A stretch of 64,000 nt of DNA from Nitronereus sp964503895 (GCA_964503895.1 CAZDCF010000006.1:21156-85155), one strand, 5' to 3'; shown: positions 54,512 through 63,782, counted from the first letter of the stretch. The notes: a model not told the origin generated them from the letters alone. Numbers and translations are program-made.

Positions 54512-55720
54512 TCATTCTACGACAACTCGAATTCTATGGCTGAACGTATCTGCGATATACACATGCCCTTGTCCATCAACGGCTACTCCAAACGGATAAT
54601 TCAAGCCACTATTTGATGGATCTCCGCCGTCTCCAGAAAATTCTGCCTTACCAATTCCAGCCAACAAAGCCATTTCCTTTTTCTGTGTATTCCAAACACG
54701 AATTAAATGATTATCAGTGTCTGTAATAAATAGGCGCCCATTAGTATCAATGGCGATTGCATAGGGTCTGGACAGACTTTCCGATGCTTCATTTTCAGTC
54801 GCCACAAATTGGTAGACACCGGTCCCGCCAAGTACCGTTTCAATTAATCCGCTCTTTCGGTCTATCTTACGAATCCGGCTACTAAATGTATCGGCAATAT
54901 AAAGATTCCCTTCAGAATCGAGAGCCAAACCACTGGGACCAGCAAGTGCAGCATCGGAACCAAGAGCACCATCGCCATTGTATCCTGATTCACCAGTTCC
55001 AGCGATCGTAGTAATCACTCCAGAAGAAAGATCAATTTTTCGAATTCGATTATTGCTTTGGTCTGCAATGAGTAAGTTGCTATTGACATCAATGGCCAAG
55101 GCTACTGGTTCATTGAGTGCGGCTTTTTCAGCTTGTCCATTATCGCCATAAAATTTGGCTTGCCCAGTTCCAGCTATCGTAGAAATGACCCCAGTTTGAG
55201 GATCGATCTTGCGTATCCGATGATTCCAAGTATCAGCAATAAAAACGGTCCCGTCATCGGCTACAGCTACCGACGAAGGAAAATTGAGCACCGCTTGAGT
55301 AGCCAGTTTGCCATCCCCTCCGAACCGTTCATCCATGGATTTGGTTCCACCGATATAACGAACCATTCCACTTAAATCTGATTTTTGAACATAGGCATCG
55401 CTAGGTTTTGAGACCGGATCTGCCAATGGATCTTCATCTTCCTCACAAGCTACCATAAGAGACTCAGCTGGTCTTGAAGCTGGATCGACATTGACGATAG
55501 TGCCTGCTATCGTCGTCATAATTCCTATTTGGGCATCGACCTTTCGAACCAGATGATTTTCCGAATCTACGATATAGAGATTGCCGGCAGCATCGATCGC
55601 AATATTCTTGGGTTCGTTTAATAATGCCGCAGTGGCTGGGGCCCCATCCCCAGCACAACCAGGTTCCCCTGAGCCTGCAATAGTCCCAATGGTTCCAGCT
55701 TGTATAGATTGCAGTATCAT
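54512..55720 (-). CDS. NHL-repeat beta-propeller protein without signal peptide
   Basis: 402 residues made of about six NHL blades, each with a core like LNEPVALAIDVNSNLLIADQ followed by NRIRKID and a TIAGTGE..GDG linker. There is no signal peptide or membrane segment, so it should be cytoplasmic, unlike most multi-NHL proteins in bacteria. It starts four bases after leuB and ends 17 bases before asd, so it is embedded in an amino-acid operon. A binding or scaffold role is likely; no catalytic residues are apparent. Confidence 0.85.
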   Translation of the reverse strand: MILQSIQAGTIGTIAGSGEPGCAGDGAPATAALLNEPKNIAIDAAGNLYIVDSENHLVRKVDAQIGIMTTIAGTIVNVDPASRPAESLMVACEEDEDPLADPVSKPSDAYVQKSDLSGMVRYIGGTKSMDERFGGDGKLATQAVLNFPSSVAVADDGTVFIADTWNHRIRKIDPQTGVISTIAGTGQAKFYGDNGQAEKAALNEPVALAIDVNSNLLIADQSNNRIRKIDLSSGVITTIAGTGESGYNGDGALGSDAALAGPSGLALDSEGNLYIADTFSSRIRKIDRKSGLIETVLGGTGVYQFVATENEASESLSRPYAIAIDTNGRLFITDTDNHLIRVWNTQKKEMALLAGIGKAEFSGDGGDPSNSGLNYPFGVAVDGQGHVYIADTFSHRIRVVVE

Positions 55721-55724
55721 AATC

Positions 55725-56801
55725 CTAACTCAAATTTTGGAGAATGAGATCACCCATTTCTTTGGTACCCACGAGTTTTGTGTCTGGGCCTTCAATATCC
55801 TTGGTACGATATCCCTGAGACAAAACTTTCTGAATGGCCCCCTCGATCATGTCTGCTTCTTTTCCCAGATCAAACGAATAACGAAGCATCATGGCTCCTG
55901 AAGCAATCATCCCAATGGGATTGGCCATATCTTTTCCCGCGATATCAGGAGCACTGCCATGGATCGGCTCGTACATACCAACTAACGACCCAACGCTAGC
56001 TGACGGCAGCATACCAATTGAACCAGTCAACATGGCAGCCTCATCACTAAGAATATCCCCAAACAAATTAGTTGTAACGATCACATCAAATTGTTTGGGA
56101 TTTCTAATGAGTTGCATCGCACAGTTGTCCACATACATATGACGAAGCTCAACATCCTGATAGTCCTTGTGGACCTCAATGACTACCTTTCTCCACAACT
56201 CCGAAGATTCAAGTACATTGGCCTTATCAATTGAATGGACGAGTTTTCGCCGTTTGCGAGCTGTGTCAAACGCCACCTTGGCTATACGGGTAATTTCTTC
56301 TGTTGTATATGCTTCGGTGTTAAATCCACGATGGCCCGTTGCTGTTTCTTCAACCCCTTTTGGTTTCGCAAAATAGATTCCGCCAGTAAGTTCACGAACT
56401 ACCAATACATCGATCCCATCAATGACTTCCCGCTTAAGAGTCGAAGCATCAACTAACTCGGAATACAATTTGGCTGGTCGCAAGTTCGCAAACAACCCAA
56501 GTTTTTCCCGAAGGCCCAGCAAGGCTCGTTCCGGACGCCGTTCATACTCCAGTCCCTCCCACTTGGGTCCGCCCACAGCACCAAGTAGCACCGCATCGCT
56601 GGACTTGGCTAAGTTCAGGGTCTCATCAGGTAAAGGCCAACCCGTTTCATCAATCGCTTGCCCACCAACCGCAGCAGGAATAAACTCGAATGCATGTCCC
56701 CCTAGTTTTCCTACGGCCTCCAGCACATTACTGACAGCTGGTACAATTTCCGGACCAATTCCATCTCCAGCCAATACGGCAATACACTTATTTATTTTCA
56801 A
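55725..56801 (-). CDS. leuB: 3-isopropylmalate dehydrogenase
   Basis: 358 residues. It oxidises and decarboxylates 3-isopropylmalate in leucine synthesis. IAVLAGDGIGPEIVP at the N-terminus, VRELTGGIYFAKP, and YEPIHGSAPDIAGKDMANPIG are conserved. The start is TTG at 56801 with AAAGG six bases upstream; no ATG fits. A five-codon frame (ATG in the SD region, stop TGA overlapping the TTG) immediately precedes it. It is 221 bases downstream of leuA. Confidence 0.96.
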   Translation of the reverse strand: MKINKCIAVLAGDGIGPEIVPAVSNVLEAVGKLGGHAFEFIPAAVGGQAIDETGWPLPDETLNLAKSSDAVLLGAVGGPKWEGLEYERRPERALLGLREKLGLFANLRPAKLYSELVDASTLKREVIDGIDVLVVRELTGGIYFAKPKGVEETATGHRGFNTEAYTTEEITRIAKVAFDTARKRRKLVHSIDKANVLESSELWRKVVIEVHKDYQDVELRHMYVDNCAMQLIRNPKQFDVIVTTNLFGDILSDEAAMLTGSIGMLPSASVGSLVGMYEPIHGSAPDIAGKDMANPIGMIASGAMMLRYSFDLGKEADMIEGAIQKVLSQGYRTKDIEGPDTKLVGTKEMGDLILQNLS

Positions 56802-56833
56802 TTTAGACCTTTCATTTTCCCCTACGCGATACC

Positions 56834-56855
56834 TTCCCTCGCCTTTGTGAGGGAA
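56834..56855 (-). repeat. Hairpin in the leuA-leuB gap
   Basis: TTCCCTC and GAGGGAA form a 7-bp stem with an 8-base loop about 35 bases before leuB. On the minus strand it is not followed by a U-run. A related GAGGGAAGGTA sequence occurs again about 100 bases upstream, giving an imperfect direct repeat. Role unknown. Confidence 0.4.
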
Positions 56856-57022
56856 AAATTAAGGCGGGATAGGCCACCACAAGAAAACTAGACACCTTTA
56901 ATTATTGTAACAAAAACCAGTGGTTAAACGTTCTACCTTCCCTCACCCCTCTTTTTACAAAGGATGGAATTGAAGGGGAACACTCTCTAACCCAGTCCTA
57001 TTCAACTGCAATCGCTAATAAT

Positions 57023-58570
57023 TTAACAAAGCCCAATTTTGTCTCCAGAATCAGCTCTGCGCTCTAATTGGGAAGACAGTTTATTCAACGCATTTAAGTA
57101 GGCGTGGGCTGAGGCCACGATAATATCAGTATCCGCTCCGTTCCCTGTCACAACTTCTCCATCCTGTTCCATACGCACGGATACTTCACCTTGTGCGTCC
57201 GTACCACCAGTAATGGCCTTTACAATATACGCCAGCAATTTGCTCTTGGTTTGAGTAATATGGGCAATGGTTCGAAAGACCGCATCAACCGGCCCATCGC
57301 CGGTTCCGGTTTCTTTTAATATCTCGCCATCAACATCCAACTCAACCGTCGCAGTGGGCATTTGATTCATACCACTTTGAACACTGAGGGATTTTAATGA
57401 ATATCGCTCAGGAACCTTGGTAGCGGTTTCTGAAACAATAGCTTCCAAATCCTCTTCGAACAATTCTTTCTTTTGATCCGCTAGTCTTTTGAACCGATCA
57501 AAGGCAGCATTTACTTCTTCATCCGTTAAAGAATACCCTAGTTTCTTGAGTTCCGCTCGGAAAGCATGACGACCTGACAACTTTCCCATCACCAGGCGAC
57601 TTTGTGTCAATCCGATGGAGTCTGGCTGCATAATTTCATAGGTGCTCTTATTTTTTAGCAATCCGTCTTGGTGAATGCCTGAAGTATGAGCAAACGCATT
57701 CGCCCCAACAATAGCTTTGTTGGGCTGAACCACCATACCTGTAATCTTGCTGACAAGCCGACTGGTTTTGGAAATCTCCTCGGTTCGAATTTGTGTGCTG
57801 GCATCATAAAAATCTTTTCGAGTCCGGAGACCCATCACGATTTCTTCCAACGAGGCATTACCAGCTCGCTCCCCGATCCCATTGACGGTACATTCCACTT
57901 GTCGACCACCTGCATGAATCGCAGCCATGGAATTCGCAACCGCCAACCCCAAATCGTTGTGACAGTGAACTGAAATATAAGCACGATCACATTCTCGAAC
58001 ACGTGTGCGCAGGGCACGAATAATTTCACCAAATTCCTGTGGGGTGGTGTACCCAACGGTATCGGGTATATTCACGGTACCTGCGCCCGCTTCAATCACA
58101 GCCTCCACCACTTCACAAAGGTAGGAGATATCCGATCGCGTAGCATCCATGGGAGAAAACTCAACGTCTTCTACATAGCTTCTGGCATGTTTGACCATCT
58201 CCACCGCACGCTTTAGTGCCTCTTCTCGTGTCATGCGAAACTGGTGTTTCAGATGAATGTCTGACGTGGATAAGAATGTGTGAATACGCGGCTTTTGTGC
58301 TCCCTTTAAAGCCTTCCAGGCCACATCAATGTCTCCGGGTTTAGCCCGCGCTAAACTACAAACTGTAGGGCCTTCAACTTCATGTCCAATCCGTTGCACA
58401 GCCTCAAAATCTCCAGGTGAACTGAAAGCAAACCCGGCTTCAATGATATCGACGTTTAAACGAGCCAGCTGCTTAGCAACTAATACTTTTTCTTCAACAT
58501 TCATACTGGCCCCTGGAGACTGCTCGCCATCTCTCAAAGTCGTGTCAAATATTCTGATATGTTGTGTCAT
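57023..58570 (-). CDS. leuA: 2-isopropylmalate synthase
   Basis: 515 residues from ATG at 58570, with GGAGG eight bases upstream; a TTG five codons earlier overlaps the SD. It condenses acetyl-CoA with 2-oxoisovalerate, the committed leucine step. IFDTTLRDGEQSPGASM near residue 8, SVHCHNDLGLAVANS (metal ligands) and QVECTVNGIGERAGNASLEE are standard, and a C-terminal regulatory LeuA dimer domain (about 390-510) should bind leucine. A terminator and leader peptide lie immediately upstream. Confidence 0.97.
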   Translation of the reverse strand: MTQHIRIFDTTLRDGEQSPGASMNVEEKVLVAKQLARLNVDIIEAGFAFSSPGDFEAVQRIGHEVEGPTVCSLARAKPGDIDVAWKALKGAQKPRIHTFLSTSDIHLKHQFRMTREEALKRAVEMVKHARSYVEDVEFSPMDATRSDISYLCEVVEAVIEAGAGTVNIPDTVGYTTPQEFGEIIRALRTRVRECDRAYISVHCHNDLGLAVANSMAAIHAGGRQVECTVNGIGERAGNASLEEIVMGLRTRKDFYDASTQIRTEEISKTSRLVSKITGMVVQPNKAIVGANAFAHTSGIHQDGLLKNKSTYEIMQPDSIGLTQSRLVMGKLSGRHAFRAELKKLGYSLTDEEVNAAFDRFKRLADQKKELFEEDLEAIVSETATKVPERYSLKSLSVQSGMNQMPTATVELDVDGEILKETGTGDGPVDAVFRTIAHITQTKSKLLAYIVKAITGGTDAQGEVSVRMEQDGEVVTGNGADTDIIVASAHAYLNALNKLSSQLERRADSGDKIGLC

Positions 58571-58588
58571 CAGAAAGTCCTCCAAAAC

Positions 58589-58620
58589 AAAAAAGCCTTC
58601 ACCCCGAAGAGGTGAAGGCT
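58589..58620 (-). terminator. Attenuator-type intrinsic terminator before leuA
   Basis: On the minus strand AGCCTTCACC pairs perfectly (10 bp) with GGTGAAGGCT around loop TCTTCGG, followed by a run of T (TTTTTTGTTTT counting the end of the stem). It ends just before the leuA SD, so it can only serve to stop transcripts entering leuA. Confidence 0.9.
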
Positions 58621-58638
58621 ACCCACCAGTTTCGGGGT
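58601..58638 (-). promoter_or_regulatory. Putative antiterminator pairing
   Basis: ACCCCGAA (58631-58638, directly after the leader-peptide stop) is the exact complement of TTCGGGGT (58601-58608), which spans the loop and first half of the 3' arm of the terminator. The two structures cannot form together. Inside the leader, GGGGT at about 58707-58711 could pair with ACCCC and is covered if a ribosome stalls on the first leucine triplet. Confidence 0.65.
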
Positions 58639-58640
58639 CA

Positions 58641-58736
58641 TTAGAAAATCGCTGTTGTTTCAAGCAACCCTAATAGCACACGTTCGTCAGCACCTAGGAG
58701 CAGTGTACCCCATCTTGTTCCTTGCCATTTACCCAT
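58641..58736 (-). CDS. Leucine-rich leader peptide of leuA
   Basis: 31 codons, ATG at 58736 to TAA at 58641. It contains seven leucine codons: three in a row (CTG CTC CTA, codons 12-14), then CTA TTA at 21-22 and TTG CTT at 24-25, in the pattern LLLGADERVLLGLL. GAGG lies nine bases before the ATG, inside the end of pssA, whose stop is five bases upstream. The frame stops just before the antiterminator and terminator sequences. This matches the layout of the enterobacterial leu leader, though the peptide sequence is different. It is too short for normal gene calling, and its function is regulatory, through ribosome stalling when charged tRNA-Leu is scarce. Confidence 0.8.
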   Translation of the reverse strand: MGKWQGTRWGTLLLGADERVLLGLLETTAIF

Positions 58737-58740
58737 AGGG

Positions 58741-59562
58741 TTAATCCTCTGAATCCGAGAAAGTCGGTGGCATGCTAGTTATCGATTCTCGTCGTCCTGG
58801 AGCTTTCATCAGACTCCAGCCCTTTTCTAACAATCCGGATCCGGCATATCCAAGACAGATCATAAACAGCATAAGTTGAGGATAGGCCATGACGGATACC
58901 AGAATCAACACTGCCCAAACTAAATACATGAAATGATGATGCCCCTGAAACTTCAATTGCTTTGCACTTCGATACCTGACCGTGCTGACCATAAGAAACG
59001 ACATCAGCAAACAGAACGCAATCACTACGTAGGGTAGAACCGCTTCCGATAGTTGAGCAATGTGTTTATCGAAAATATAGAAAGTCGAAATAAAACCTGC
59101 AGCTGCGGGAATAGGCAAACCAATAAAAAATCGGTTGTCCCCACTATTCCCCATGACGTTAAACCGGGCTAACCGCAAGGCGCCACAGGCCACATAAGCA
59201 AACATCACGGCTGCACCCAACATACCAGGAGACTTCAAAGCCCAAGCGTAAATTAAAAAACCCGGCGCAAGACCAAATGAAATGAGATCAGATAACGAAT
59301 CGTATTCAACTCCAAACTCGCTCGTGCTATCAGTTAACCGCGCTGATGTTCCATCTAACACATCAAAAATCATAGCAATCAAAATCGCAACCGCTGCTGC
59401 CTCAAATTTGCTATGGAATACAAACACAACTGCGGCTAATCCGCTAAACAGATTACCCGTAGTCAGTATATTAGGGATCAGATGCACCCCACGACGACGT
59501 TTGCCATCTTTATTTTTAAAAATTCGGCTCTTCATGCGATTTTTGAAAATTCGCCCTTTCAC
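58741..59562 (-). CDS. pssA: CDP-diacylglycerol-serine O-phosphatidyltransferase
   Basis: 273 residues, an integral membrane enzyme with about eight hydrophobic segments. The CDP-alcohol phosphotransferase motif is DVLDGTSARLTDSTSEFG continuing to YDSLSD. It makes phosphatidylserine, the substrate of Psd. GTG at 59562 overlaps the psd stop (GTGA) and has GGAG five bases upstream. The N-terminus carries a 9-residue repeat (RIFKN at residues 4-8 and 13-17) from a 27-base near-tandem duplication, so ATG at 59535 is an alternative start. Confidence 0.94.
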   Translation of the reverse strand: MKGRIFKNRMKSRIFKNKDGKRRRGVHLIPNILTTGNLFSGLAAVVFVFHSKFEAAAVAILIAMIFDVLDGTSARLTDSTSEFGVEYDSLSDLISFGLAPGFLIYAWALKSPGMLGAAVMFAYVACGALRLARFNVMGNSGDNRFFIGLPIPAAAGFISTFYIFDKHIAQLSEAVLPYVVIAFCLLMSFLMVSTVRYRSAKQLKFQGHHHFMYLVWAVLILVSVMAYPQLMLFMICLGYAGSGLLEKGWSLMKAPGRRESITSMPPTFSDSED

Positions 59563-60209
59563 GCAAACTCCGCAATTATGGATTCTCCTCCTTTAACTCG
59601 ATCTCCCATTTTCACACGCACTCGACTATCGACTGGGAAAAATGTATCCATTCGCGAACCAAATCGAATTAGACCAAATCGTTCCCCAGCAACCGCAAGT
59701 TCACCAGGCTGAACCCAACAGACAATACGTCGAGCTAGGAGCCCGGCAACTTGCACACAAAGGACTTTTTTCTTTGACGACGTTTCAATCATAAGGGCAT
59801 TTTGTTCATTGTGCACGGTTGCATCAGATTCACTCGCATTAATGAACTGGCCTGGTTGATAAGTCATATCCACCACGGTTCCCGCACAGGGTATTCGATT
59901 TATATGTACATCGAAAAGATTCAAAAATATACTGACCCGTATGCTTTGATCTTTAATAAACCTCGGTTCGTATTCCTCTTTGATTGCTACAACCTGCCCG
60001 TCACCAGAGGCCAAAATCAAATCATCCCCTCGAGGTATGTTCCTCGGTGGATTTCGAAAAAACCACCCTGTAAAGCAAGCAACCGCCCCCAAGGCCAATG
60101 AGACCTTCTTGCACCCCAACAATCTGGCCAACATCGCAGGAGCTACCGCTCCCATAACAAATGGCACACCTTCCCTGGCTATGGGGATTCCTTTGGCCTG
60201 ATCAGCCAT
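59559..60209 (-). CDS. psd: Phosphatidylserine decarboxylase (short form)
   Basis: 216 residues, the short archaeal-type class. One or two hydrophobic N-terminal segments, then FFRNPPR, VSIFLNLFDVHINRIP (conserved His102) and the self-cleavage site RFGSRMD, where Ser185 becomes the pyruvoyl cofactor. It converts phosphatidylserine to phosphatidylethanolamine. psd and pssA often pair next to ilvC in genomes of this kind. Confidence 0.95.
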   Translation of the reverse strand: MADQAKGIPIAREGVPFVMGAVAPAMLARLLGCKKVSLALGAVACFTGWFFRNPPRNIPRGDDLILASGDGQVVAIKEEYEPRFIKDQSIRVSIFLNLFDVHINRIPCAGTVVDMTYQPGQFINASESDATVHNEQNALMIETSSKKKVLCVQVAGLLARRIVCWVQPGELAVAGERFGLIRFGSRMDTFFPVDSRVRVKMGDRVKGGESIIAEFA

Positions 60210-60250
60210 GCTGGTCCATTTCTATAATTCAACCCGTATTTTATTACTGT

Positions 60251-61264
60251 CTAATTCTTTTTCTGATCAACCAATTTATCTTTTTGTAACCACGGCATCA
60301 TACCACGCAGCTTTTTCCCAACTTCTTCGATGGGATGCTCTTCCCCACGTTTGAGCAGCGCATTATAAACCGGACGATTAGCTTGATTTTCCAATACCCA
60401 TTCCCGTGCAAACCGTCCACTTTGAATTTCCCCGAGAATTTTCTTCATAGTACGTTTCGTTTCACTGGTAATTACTCGCGGACCTCTGGTGATATCACCA
60501 TATTTAGCCGTAGTGCTAATCGAGTACCGCATGTTGGCAATGCCACCTTGATAGATTAAGTCCACGATCAGCTTCACCTCATGCAAGCATTCAAAATAAG
60601 CCATTTCTGGTGAATAGCCGGCTTCAATCAAGGTCTCATACCCCGCTTGAATCAATGATGTCAGCCCGCCGCATAGCACGACTTGTTCGCCAAAAAGATC
60701 GGTTTCTGTTTCTTCACGGAAGTTCGTTTCGATCACACCGGCACGTCCACCACCAATAGCTGAAGCGTAAGCCAATCCAACATGAGTGGTATCCCCACTA
60801 GGATCTTGATGCACGGCTAATAAACACGGCACCCCACTGCCCTTGGCGTATTCCGATCGCACCAAGTGTCCGGGACCCTTAGGCGCCACCATAAACACAT
60901 TGACTGACGGCGGCGGCTGAATTTGTCCAAAGTGAATATTAAACCCATGCCCAAAGGCAAGATATTTTCCATCTTTCAAATTAGGACCAATGTCCTTGCT
61001 GTAAATGGCTGGCTGTGCTTCATCTGGGGCCAAGATCATAACCACGTCGGATTGCTTCACCGCATCAGCCACAGGCATAACTTTGAGTCCTGTCGCTTCA
61101 GCCTTATTCCATGACGAACCCTCACGAAGCCCAACAACAACATTGCCACCACTTTCCTTAAGGTTCAGGGCATGCGCGTGGCCTTGACTGCCAAAACCAA
61201 TGATAGCGACTTTCTTCTTGAAGATTTTTTGTAAATCCGCATCTTTGTCATAAGAAATTTTCAT
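60251..61264 (-). CDS. ilvC: Ketol-acid reductoisomerase
   Basis: 337 residues, class I. It converts acetolactate or acetohydroxybutyrate to the dihydroxy acid with NADPH and magnesium. IIGFGSQGHAHALNLKESG is the nucleotide site, GHGFNIHFGQ and the C-terminal AYFECLHEVKLIVDLIYQGG supply metal ligands. AAGGAG precedes the ATG. Confidence 0.97.
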   Translation of the reverse strand: MKISYDKDADLQKIFKKKVAIIGFGSQGHAHALNLKESGGNVVVGLREGSSWNKAEATGLKVMPVADAVKQSDVVMILAPDEAQPAIYSKDIGPNLKDGKYLAFGHGFNIHFGQIQPPPSVNVFMVAPKGPGHLVRSEYAKGSGVPCLLAVHQDPSGDTTHVGLAYASAIGGGRAGVIETNFREETETDLFGEQVVLCGGLTSLIQAGYETLIEAGYSPEMAYFECLHEVKLIVDLIYQGGIANMRYSISTTAKYGDITRGPRVITSETKRTMKKILGEIQSGRFAREWVLENQANRPVYNALLKRGEEHPIEEVGKKLRGMMPWLQKDKLVDQKKN

Positions 61265-61332
61265 AACCGACTCCTTAGGGGATTAAGACGGCCAACACGC
61301 ACTAAACGGCACTGCAAATCTAGTGAGATTCG

Positions 61333-61854
61333 TTAATCGACTTTGGCTAGAGAACGAGGCTGACTCGACACCGCGCGAATGGGTTCTCGTGCAATCGCAA
61401 TCCGACCGGTCCTAATAATTTCTTTGATGCCGAGAGACTGGAGCAACTGAATAATGGCTTGAATTTTTTGAACATCACCCGTTACTTCAATCGTATAAGA
61501 CGTTGGAGAGGAATCAATCACATTCGCGCGAAAAATATCCGCAATACGCAACGCTTCGGCTCGATCTTCAGGTCGAGTGTGCACTTTAATCAAAGCGGTT
61601 TCACGACTAACCGCATCACTTTCGTTCAGATCTACAACCTTGATGACATCAATAATCTTATTCAGTTGCTTGAGAATCTGTTCAACGATACGATCATCAC
61701 CACTTGTGACAATGGTCATCATTGATACAGTTGGATCAAGAGTCGGCGCAACAGACAAACTTTCGATGTTAAACCCCCTGCCACTGAACAACCCGGCTAC
61801 CCGAGACAGGGACCCGGATTTATTTTCTAATGTCACAGAAATAATACGCGCCAC
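61333..61854 (-). CDS. ilvN: Acetolactate synthase small subunit
   Basis: 173 residues from GTG at 61854, the size of IlvH/IlvN proteins; upstream in-frame codons give an N-terminus unlike the family. AAGG lies ten bases before the GTG. Regulatory subunit that confers valine feedback: ACT domain in ISVTLENKSGSLSRVAGLFS, then DESDAVSRE-like linker and a second regulatory domain. It follows ilvB by about 150 bases. Confidence 0.94.
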   Translation of the reverse strand: MARIISVTLENKSGSLSRVAGLFSGRGFNIESLSVAPTLDPTVSMMTIVTSGDDRIVEQILKQLNKIIDVIKVVDLNESDAVSRETALIKVHTRPEDRAEALRIADIFRANVIDSSPTSYTIEVTGDVQKIQAIIQLLQSLGIKEIIRTGRIAIAREPIRAVSSQPRSLAKVD

Positions 61855-62003
61855 AACTCTAATACCTTTTTGCCTTGTCAAAATTGTCGAAAAAGGTTGC
61901 GCAGCAAGACGACAGGTCCTTTCGGCTCGAGGAGCGTGCAGACAGTACGTGCGCACGATAAAGATCCCAGAACGCCATTGTTGACCTTTTTCAAGAACTT
62001 TTC

Positions 62004-63782
62004 CTAGGCAGTTAAGATGGTGTCTTTACTTTCTGCTGTTCCCTTCCCTTCGGTGGACTCGCGTTTCTGCAATTCCGGAGGATCTTCCAGAATCATTTCA
62101 TGGTTGCATCCACCCGCAGGAATCATGGGATAACAGTTTTCAAACTGGTAAACTGGGACATCAATAAAAACCGGCTTATCTATCGCGATCGCTTCTCGAA
62201 TCCCGTCATCGACCTCTTTAGGGGTCTGAATCCTCAAACCAGCTGCACCATACGCTTCAGCGAGTTTCACAAAATCAGGCGTTTCGTCTAGATAGCTGGA
62301 CGCATACCGACCTTCGTAGAACAAATCTTGCCATTGCCGCACCATACCATGGAAACGGTTATTGATGATAAACACTTTGACCGGCAACTTGGAAACTACG
62401 GCCGTAGCCAATTCTTGAGTATTCATTTGAACACTACCATCACCGGCAATACACAAAACCAATCGATCACGATAGGCTGCCTGTGCCCCAAGTGCCGCAG
62501 GGAAGCCGAACCCCATGGTTCCTAAGCCACCAGAGGTCAACCATGTATTCGGGTTGGCCAAATGAAAATATTGTGCAGCCCACATTTGATGTTGTCCCAC
62601 ATCCGTGGACACTACTGGGTCACGATCCTTGGTCAATTGATATACACGGTCAATCAAATATTGCGGCTTGATTAATTGCTTGGGATCTTGTTCGTACTTA
62701 AGCGGATGTTTAGTTCTCCATTCATTCAACTGATCCCACCAAGGTTTGCGTAATTCTTTCTGATTACCATTGACCGTAGCCCGCAACATGCTGTTTAGTT
62801 CTTGGAGCACGCATTTACAATCGCCGACAATGGGAATATCCACATGGATATTTTTCCGGATAGATGTTGGATCAATATCGATATGAATAATCTTAGCGCT
62901 TGGACAAAATTCGGAAACCTTGCCGGTCACACGATCATCAAAACGCGCGCCAACAGCAATAACCAGATCTGAATAATGCATGGCCATATTTGCAACATAG
63001 CTGCCATGCATCCCAAGCATGCCCAAAGACAGCGGATGGTTGCCAGGAAATGAGCCTAACGCCATCAGGGTGGAATCCACAGGAATCTGCGTCATTTCCG
63101 CCAATTCCTGAACTTCCTGGGACGCGCCTGATAACAACACACCTCCACCAATGTAAAGGATAGGCCGGCGCGATTTCACAATGGCATCAGCGGCTTGTTT
63201 GATTTTCCACTTACTGCCTTCGTAAGTCGGATTGTAGCCACGAATGGAGACAGAATCCGGATATTTGAAATTGGCCTTATCCATAGAAATATCTTTTGGT
63301 ATGTCTACCAGCACCGGACCTGGCCTTCCCGTAGTCGCGATGTAAAATGCCTCCTTAATGGTCTGCGCTAAATCATTCACATCTTTGACAAGGAAATTAT
63401 ATTTCGTACATGGCCGGCTCAGCCCGATATTATCGGCTTCTTGAAACGCATCATTCCCAATCAGCGCGGTTGGAACCTGCCCTGAAAAACAAACCATGGG
63501 AACAGAGTCCATGTGAGCATCCGCCAAGGCTGTAATGACGTTGGTCATCCCAGGGCCCGAGGTTATCAACGCTACACCAGGTTTGCCTGTAGCTTTCGCA
63601 TACCCTTCGGCCATATGTCCGGCAGCTTGCTCATGCCGCGTCAAAATTACTTCAATATCACATTGTTGATGCAGGACGTCGAAAATTTTTAGGACTACAC
63701 CTCCGGGAAGGGCAAAAATCGTTTTCACTCCTTCTCGTTTCAAGGCTTCCACAAAAATTTCGGCTCCTGTAAGCTGTGCCAT
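62004..63782 (-). CDS. ilvB: Acetolactate synthase large subunit
   Basis: 592 residues from ATG at 63782 with GAGG six bases upstream. A ThDP enzyme that makes acetolactate and acetohydroxybutyrate, the first common step to valine, leucine and isoleucine. FALPGGVVLKIFD and HEQAAGHMAEGYA hold the catalytic Glu, and the ThDP-binding motif is GDGSVQMNTQELATAV with the downstream NN. It heads the ilv-psd-pssA-leu run. With citramalate synthase at 0.2-1.9 kb it would also process 2-oxobutyrate to isoleucine. Confidence 0.97.
   Translation of the reverse strand: MAQLTGAEIFVEALKREGVKTIFALPGGVVLKIFDVLHQQCDIEVILTRHEQAAGHMAEGYAKATGKPGVALITSGPGMTNVITALADAHMDSVPMVCFSGQVPTALIGNDAFQEADNIGLSRPCTKYNFLVKDVNDLAQTIKEAFYIATTGRPGPVLVDIPKDISMDKANFKYPDSVSIRGYNPTYEGSKWKIKQAADAIVKSRRPILYIGGGVLLSGASQEVQELAEMTQIPVDSTLMALGSFPGNHPLSLGMLGMHGSYVANMAMHYSDLVIAVGARFDDRVTGKVSEFCPSAKIIHIDIDPTSIRKNIHVDIPIVGDCKCVLQELNSMLRATVNGNQKELRKPWWDQLNEWRTKHPLKYEQDPKQLIKPQYLIDRVYQLTKDRDPVVSTDVGQHQMWAAQYFHLANPNTWLTSGGLGTMGFGFPAALGAQAAYRDRLVLCIAGDGSVQMNTQELATAVVSKLPVKVFIINNRFHGMVRQWQDLFYEGRYASSYLDETPDFVKLAEAYGAAGLRIQTPKEVDDGIREAIAIDKPVFIDVPVYQFENCYPMIPAGGCNHEMILEDPPELQKRESTEGKGTAESKDTILTA

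Noticed and set aside
58571..58740. T-box or other tRNA/metabolite riboswitch before leuA
   Set aside because: The leader is too short for T-box stem I, there is no ACCGCG-type T-box motif before the terminator, and a Leu-rich frame explains the region better.
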